From: Frondihabitans sp. Leaf304
GTDB taxonomy: Bacteria > Actinomycetota > Actinomycetes > Actinomycetales > Microbacteriaceae
Direction of reading: 5' to 3'
Assembly: GCF_001423105.1 (NCBI RefSeq)
Contig: NZ_LMNV01000002.1
Span: forward strand, 1,687,066 to 1,740,366
DNA: 53,301 bases
This document shows, piece after piece, positions 46,652 through 53,301 of this stretch. The position numbers and the translations under genes were made by a program. The notes below the pieces were generated by a model. That model saw only the letters and a program-made list of their open reading frames with translations. It ran no database searches and was not told where the DNA came from. Positions within the stretch are counted from its first letter, which is position 1; each line of letters begins with the position of its first letter.

Positions 46652-47964
46652 AGGGCGCTCGCCGGGATGAGCTCGCGGAGCGGCTCGGGCAGGAGGTCGC
46701 CATGGGCGGTGACGAGGTCGTTGCACAACTCCCAGATCTGCTCGGGAGTGAGAGTCGACGACGCATTCGGGTCGACGAGCACGGCCTGGCGGAGGAGCTT
46801 CGGGTCGCCGGTGCGAGCGGCCTCGATGGTCAGCTCGTTCACCGAGAGGTAGGAGCGGTTGATCGCCGCGGCCTGCACGGGCAGCGAGCCCATCGGCTGC
46901 GGGCGGATCCCGTCTGCGCCGACAAGCGTCGGCACCTCGACCACTGCACCCTGCGGCAGATTGTCGATCAGGCCCCGGTTCACGACGTTTGCGTGGATCT
47001 CGCGCTCGGTGCCCGTGACGAGCGAGTGGATGACCTGGGGCGCGTACTCGGCGGCCCCCTCCTCGAGCTCGAGCGGGGAGCCGCTTTCGAGCGACGCCTC
47101 GGCCGCGTGGAACTCGGCGACGTTCTCCTCCGAGATGCCGAGGTATTCGAGCGGTCGCAACCGGAACTTGTCGATCTGCTCGGGCGAGCGAAGGAACCAG
47201 GGCAGGTACTCCGACGAGTGCTCGCTCGTCTCGGTCGGGTAGTAGCCCACACGGCGGAAGATCTCGACGCGGACGCGTCGTTCCAGTTCAGGATCCGCGC
47301 GAATCCGATCCCGCAGCACCGGGTAGAGGTCGCGGCCCTCGTGGCTCCACTCCAGCATCCAGGCCTGGTGGTTGACGCCGGCGGCGCGGAACCGGGTCTC
47401 GGAGACGGGCACGCCGACGAGCTCGGCCAGGTCGTGCGCCGTCCAGTAGACGCTGTGGCAGAGGCCGAGGGCGGTCAGCTCGGGGGCGACGACGCTGGTC
47501 CACCAGATGTTCATCGCCATCGGGTTCGTGTAGTTCAAGAACACGGCGTTCGGGGCGACCTCGCGGATGTCGGCCGTGAGCGCAGTGAGGAACGGGAAGG
47601 TGCGCAGCGCACGGAAGACGCCGCCGACGCCCGTCGTGTCGCCGATCGTCTGGTGCAGGCCGTACCGCTCGGGAATCTCGAGGTCTTTGCGGGTGGCGTC
47701 GATGCCACCGATCTGCACCATGTCGATCACGAAGTCGGTGCCCTCGAGCGCGCGGCGGCGGTCGAGGGTCGCCGTGATGGTGATCGGCCGACCGAAACGC
47801 TCGCTCACCTGACGCGCCGTACCCTCGGCGACGGCGAGACGCGATTCGTCGATGTCGTGCAGGCGGAGGTCGAGGGGTCCGAGGTCGTCGAACCCGAGAA
47901 GGTCGGCCAGGAGCTGACGCGTGAAAACAACGCTGCCTGCTCCGATGAAGGTCACTCGTGTCAT
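46648..47964 (-). CDS. GH4 family alpha-galactosidase (MelA-like)
   Basis: This 438-residue GH4 glycosidase uses NAD+ and a divalent metal. It has the Rossmann start RVTFIGAGSVVFTRQLL, then VIDMVQIGG, GVGGVFRALRT, LNYTNPMAMNIWW, the CHS metal motif in LCHSVYW, GVNHQAWMLEW, and VNRGLIDNLPQGAVVEVP. The CHSV form is that of alpha-galactosidase MelA rather than the phospho-glucosidases of the family. I place the start at the ATG at 47964, directly before the conserved strand, with 47976 as an alternative. It is the first gene of the operon, behind a 28-base operator. The substrate may be an alpha-galactoside or alpha-galactosaminide. Confidence 0.9.
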   Translation of the reverse strand: MTRVTFIGAGSVVFTRQLLADLLGFDDLGPLDLRLHDIDESRLAVAEGTARQVSERFGRPITITATLDRRRALEGTDFVIDMVQIGGIDATRKDLEIPERYGLHQTIGDTTGVGGVFRALRTFPFLTALTADIREVAPNAVFLNYTNPMAMNIWWTSVVAPELTALGLCHSVYWTAHDLAELVGVPVSETRFRAAGVNHQAWMLEWSHEGRDLYPVLRDRIRADPELERRVRVEIFRRVGYYPTETSEHSSEYLPWFLRSPEQIDKFRLRPLEYLGISEENVAEFHAAEASLESGSPLELEEGAAEYAPQVIHSLVTGTEREIHANVVNRGLIDNLPQGAVVEVPTLVGADGIRPQPMGSLPVQAAAINRSYLSVNELTIEAARTGDPKLLRQAVLVDPNASSTLTPEQIWELCNDLVTAHGDLLPEPLRELIPASAL

Positions 47965-47989
47965 GTGGACGATCATTCTGGTGACTGCG

Positions 47990-48017
47990 CGTTTCGTGCA
48001 ATGATATGCGTGAAACG
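47990..48017. promoter_or_regulatory. 28-base inverted repeat between divergent GH4 and DeoR genes
   Basis: Arms CGTTTC (47990-47995) and GAAACG (48012-48017) are perfectly complementary; inside them GCA (47998-48000) pairs with TGC (48007-48009). The mismatches between these blocks are transitions. On the minus strand a TATCAT -10 box (48006-48001) lies within it, so protein bound here would block transcription of the GH4 operon. It also lies 31 bases before the DeoR start codon, allowing autoregulation. Confidence 0.6.
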
Positions 48018-48047
48018 ATCACTATCGCTGAGCGAATAGGAAACAGG

Positions 48048-48863
48048 GTGGCAACAATCGACCTCGACGTCTCGCCGCGAGCGGCCTCGTCGAAGCGATC
48101 CGACCGCATGGTCGCGATCATCTCCTCGCTCGGCGAGCGCGGTTCGGCGTCGTTCGCCGATCTCGCGACGGAGCTCGGCGTCTCGGCGGCGACTATTCGC
48201 CGCGACCTCGCCGACCTCGAAGACCAGGGCCTCCTCGCCCGCACCCACGGTGGCGCCCGAGCCTTCACCTCGGCGGCCGAGGTGCCGGTCGGTCTCCGCG
48301 ACTCGCAGTTCCGGCTGGCAAAGCAGCTCATTGCCCGACGCGCCGCGACCCTGCTGCCCGACGGCCCCTACGCGATCGCGATCGGCGGCGGAACGACCGC
48401 CGCCGGAGTCGCCCGGGCCCTGATGTTCCGCACCGACCTCACCATCGTCACCAACTCGCTCACCACCGCCACCGAGATCGCGTCCCGCCCCAACATCAAG
48501 GTCATCATGACCGGCGGCGTGATCCGCTCCCAGTCGTTCGAACTCGTCGGCGCCCTCGCCGAGAATGCCTTCAACGCGATCAACGTCGGCACCGCGATCC
48601 TGGGGATGGACGGCATCGGCTCGGTCGGCGGCGCAACCACCCACGACGAGACAGAAGCCCGCACCAACACGGCGATGGTGCGCCACGCTCAGAGGGTGAT
48701 CGTCGTCGCCGACTCGTCGAAGGTCGGCCGCGTCACGCTCGCCAAGGTCGCCGACCTCACCGAGATCCACGACCTCGTCACCGACTCCGGTGCCGACCCC
48801 GACGAGCTAGCGCGCATCCGCGATCGCGGCGTCCGCGTGCACGTCGTGGAGGTGGCGGAATGA
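48048..48863 (+). CDS. DeoR-family regulator of the galactoside/galactosamine locus
   Basis: This 271-residue regulator has a DeoR helix-turn-helix (RMVAIISSLGERGSASFADLATELGVSAATIRRDLADL) and a sensor domain with GGGTTAAGVARAL, IVTNSLTTATEI and VVVADSSKVGR. It is paralogous to the DeoR protein at 10807-11595. The GTG at 48048 is chosen because AGGA lies six bases upstream; an in-frame ATG at 48006 falls inside the operator. It is divergent from the GH4 operon and overlaps the downstream GH36 gene by four bases, so the regulator and one glycosidase are co-expressed. Confidence 0.9.
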   Translation: MATIDLDVSPRAASSKRSDRMVAIISSLGERGSASFADLATELGVSAATIRRDLADLEDQGLLARTHGGARAFTSAAEVPVGLRDSQFRLAKQLIARRAATLLPDGPYAIAIGGGTTAAGVARALMFRTDLTIVTNSLTTATEIASRPNIKVIMTGGVIRSQSFELVGALAENAFNAINVGTAILGMDGIGSVGGATTHDETEARTNTAMVRHAQRVIVVADSSKVGRVTLAKVADLTEIHDLVTDSGADPDELARIRDRGVRVHVVEVAE

Positions 48864-50410
48864 CCGCCGACGCGACACTCCGACTGCGCCTCGTCGAGAA
48901 CGAACTCCGGTTCGACGACGAGACCGCGATGGCCGCGACCGCGATCGACGGCGGGTGGATTCTGCCGGCCGGGCCGGTCTCGGTCACGCACGATCTCGGA
49001 TCCTGCGCTTTCTACCGGCACGGCTGGAACTCGTGGTCACCGACGGGCTGGGCACCGCTCACCGACAGCCCGATGCGCATCTACGGCGACGCACCCCGTC
49101 TACTGACGGCCGACGACGCCGCCACCGACCGGCCCGACCTACACGAGGGCTCGGGCCTCGGCGCACTCGAACTGCCCGACGGCCAGGTGCTCCTGCTGGG
49201 CGCGCTCGGGCTCGGTACGCCGCGCGTCGGCGCCTCGCCCGACGAGCTGTGGGCGACTCTCGAGAGCCAAGGATCCGAGTGGTTTCTCGGTCTCGGAGAC
49301 GAGGCTGACGTGTTCGCCCGCTACGCCGAATTGCTGCGCGAGCGGCTCGGCACCCCGCCCGCCGAGCGCGTCGACACCCTCTGGTGCAGCTGGTACTCGT
49401 TCTTCGAAGACATAGACGAGACGCTCGTGAATAAGACGATCGACGACCTCGGCGACCTGCCCTTCGACGTCGTGCAGCTCGACGACGGCTGGGAGCGAAT
49501 CGTCGGCGACTGGACGGCCAACGAGCGCTTCCCCTCCGGCATGGCGGCCCTCGCCGAGCGGATCACCGCGCGCGGCTCTCGGCCGGGTCTCTGGCTGGCG
49601 CCCTTCATCTGCCTTCCCGATTCGGCGATCGTGCGCGACCACCCCGACTGGCTCGTGCACGCCGCGTCGGGCGAGCCGCTCGTCGCCGGCTACAACTGGG
49701 ATTCGCACTACTACGCCCTCGACACCACTCACCCGGCCGCTGCCGAGCACCTCGATCGCGTCTTCGCCGAACTCGTCGGGTTCGGTTTCCGCTACCTCAA
49801 GCTCGACTTCCTCTATGCGGGCGGACTACCGGGGGTCCGCCATCTCGACCTCCCGCGCGAGCAGGTCTACCGCGATGCGCTCCTCAGGATCCGACGGGTC
49901 GTCGGCGACGACGTCTACCTTCTCGGCTGCGGGGCTCCACTCCTGCCATCGGTCGGCGTGCTCGACGGGGTCCGCGTGGGCCCCGACACCGCCTCCGACT
50001 GGGTGCGACCCGGCACCGTCGAAGATCCCAGTCACGAGGGCGGGTTGAACGGCCTCACGGCGTCGGTCGAGCGGCTCTGGATGAGCGACCTCTTTCAGGT
50101 CGACCCCGACGTGGCGTTCTTCCGGTCGGCGCACACGACGTTGACACCCGAGCAGCGCGAGGCCCTGCAGTTGATCGCCCGGGTCTCCGGGTTCCGGTCG
50201 ACGTCGGATCCCATTGACTGGCTATCGGCAGACGAGGCCGATTCGCTCCGGGTGTTTCTCGAGCGCTCCGAAGAGGTCCGACGCATCGGGCGCTACCGGT
50301 ACGAGGTGGGCGACGAAGTTGTCGACTTCACGCCGTTCGTCCGAGAGGTCCGCACCGGGCGGGAGCACCTGCGCGAAACGAACCTCGTCGCGCCCGGGGC
50401 GAGCGAGTAG
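48860..50410 (+). CDS. GH36 family alpha-galactosidase or alpha-N-acetylgalactosaminidase
   Basis: This 516-residue glycosidase of clan GH-D has an N-terminal beta domain and a TIM barrel. It shows CSWYSFFEDIDET, VVQLDDGWERIVGDW, LWLAPFICLPDS, the nucleophile in FRYLKLDFLYAGGLPG (the aspartate of KLDF), and the acid-base aspartate in VRVGPDTASDW. The length fits the short GH36 type, such as the Thermotoga enzyme. There is no signal peptide, so it acts on imported sugars. The family includes both alpha-galactosidases and alpha-N-acetylgalactosaminidases, and the sequence alone does not decide between them. The ATG overlaps the DeoR stop codon (ATGA). Confidence 0.9.
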   Translation: MTADATLRLRLVENELRFDDETAMAATAIDGGWILPAGPVSVTHDLGSCAFYRHGWNSWSPTGWAPLTDSPMRIYGDAPRLLTADDAATDRPDLHEGSGLGALELPDGQVLLLGALGLGTPRVGASPDELWATLESQGSEWFLGLGDEADVFARYAELLRERLGTPPAERVDTLWCSWYSFFEDIDETLVNKTIDDLGDLPFDVVQLDDGWERIVGDWTANERFPSGMAALAERITARGSRPGLWLAPFICLPDSAIVRDHPDWLVHAASGEPLVAGYNWDSHYYALDTTHPAAAEHLDRVFAELVGFGFRYLKLDFLYAGGLPGVRHLDLPREQVYRDALLRIRRVVGDDVYLLGCGAPLLPSVGVLDGVRVGPDTASDWVRPGTVEDPSHEGGLNGLTASVERLWMSDLFQVDPDVAFFRSAHTTLTPEQREALQLIARVSGFRSTSDPIDWLSADEADSLRVFLERSEEVRRIGRYRYEVGDEVVDFTPFVREVRTGREHLRETNLVAPGASE

Positions 50411-50506
50411 CATCGCCCTCACGCTGATCTGCCCGGACCCCGCAGACCAGAGCCTCTCCGCTTGTCGGAGGCCGGCTGCACATCGGAGCACGATCTCGGA
50501 GGTCCC

Positions 50507-50800
50507 ATGAATCGCATCACCCTCACCATCGATGGCAAGCGCTACCGGCTGTCGAACGAGACTGACCTCGACCTTCTGCAGAAATCGGTTCTGCGTGCGG
50601 TCCGACGAGGTGACTTCTTGACGTTCACTCCCCTCGGTTTTCAGCGAGTCTCCGTGCTCGTCTCGCTCAGCTCGTCGATCACGGTCGACACCGTCGAAGA
50701 GGTTCAGCCCGGAGTCAGCTCGCTGACCCGCGTCGACGCTCTCGACAGCGACTACGACTACTCGCCCACGCAGCTGGAGCGGCAGCGCTACGGCAGCTGA
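50507..50800 (+). CDS. Small hypothetical protein, 97 residues
   Basis: This short acidic, soluble protein starts MNRITLTIDGKRYRLSNETD at the ATG at 50507, which follows GGAGGT by three bases. The predicted structure is beta-strands and one helix (LDLLQKSVLRAVRRGDFLTFTPLGF), with no membrane segment or known motif. The frame is open further upstream but lacks another ribosome-binding site. I do not recognise a family. It resembles small beta-rich proteins of actinobacteria that are often found alone. A terminator follows within 40 bases. Confidence 0.65.
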   Translation: MNRITLTIDGKRYRLSNETDLDLLQKSVLRAVRRGDFLTFTPLGFQRVSVLVSLSSSITVDTVEEVQPGVSSLTRVDALDSDYDYSPTQLERQRYGS

Positions 50801-50836
50801 CCGTCTGGTGCGTCAGAGGCGGCCCCGCCCACCCGG

Positions 50837-50874
50837 CCCTTACGGATGGTTACCGAGATAACCATCCGTAAGGG
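50837..50874. terminator. Bidirectional terminator hairpin
   Basis: A perfect 16-base inverted repeat (50837-50852 and 50859-50874) flanks the loop CCGAGA. It lies between the end of the small hypothetical gene and the end of the opposing efflux gene, so it can stop transcription from both sides. Confidence 0.85.
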
Positions 50875-50890
50875 GAGGTCGAGCCGATGC

Positions 50891-53299
<2,409 letters not shown>

Positions 53300-53301
53300 G
53301 G

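Overview
The window is 53.3 kb of high-GC DNA. Its short intergenic gaps, many ATGA/GTGA gene overlaps, probable leaderless starts and gene content point to an actinobacterium. A member of the Microbacteriaceae (Frondihabitans or Frigoribacterium-like) is my best guess from gene content only. It reads as chromosome. I saw no rRNA, tRNA, CRISPR array, transposase or phage gene.

Layout. (1) 1-4308: a ribose/fructose-type monosaccharide ABC transporter on the minus strand, with a divergent LacI regulator. (2) 4331-14711: a sugar catabolic region. A minus-strand operon (Gfo/Idh oxidoreductase, binding protein, two permeases, secreted DUF4874/DUF4832 protein) faces a DeoR regulator and a plus-strand amino-sugar operon (SIS isomerase/deaminase, ROK kinase, NagA). 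A shared operator-like sequence ties the two operons together. (3) 14791-18368: a BLUF blue-light sensor, a UvrA2-type ABC ATPase and a MarR regulator, all on the minus strand. (4) 18612-21706: a surface-protein island made of a TasA/CalY-like fibre subunit, a SipW-type signal peptidase, a LamG-domain protein carrying the same N-terminal motif, and a second MarR. (5) 21708-28814: the potassium pump operon, consisting of a 27-residue protein, kdpF, kdpA, kdpB, kdpC and kdpD, without kdpE. (6) 29268-38302: two paralogous pairs, each an ECF sigma factor and a membrane partner, enclosing an amidohydrolase, a DUF3533-like membrane protein with TetR, an SDR with TetR, and a leucine-rich-repeat-variant protein. 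(7) 38527-39471: an NADPH:quinone-type oxidoreductase. (8) 39586-50410: an alpha-galactoside/galactosamine catabolic locus with GH4 and GH36 glycosidases, an aldolase, a SIS deaminase, an ABC importer, two PfkB kinases and a DeoR regulator. (9) 50507-53175: a small hypothetical gene, an EmrB/QacA-type efflux pump and its TetR regulator.

How it fits together. Loci 2 and 8 use paralogous DeoR and SIS proteins. Together they could take acetylated and non-acetylated amino sugars to glycolysis: NagA deacetylates in locus 2, while locus 8 holds tagatose-type kinase and aldolase functions. The least described systems here are the MarR-flanked SipW/TasA-like island, the twin ECF/membrane-partner modules whose partners have no zinc-type anti-sigma motif, and the BLUF-UvrA2-MarR cluster. 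Operators, promoters and terminators below were read by eye as inverted or direct repeats and are not experimentally known.
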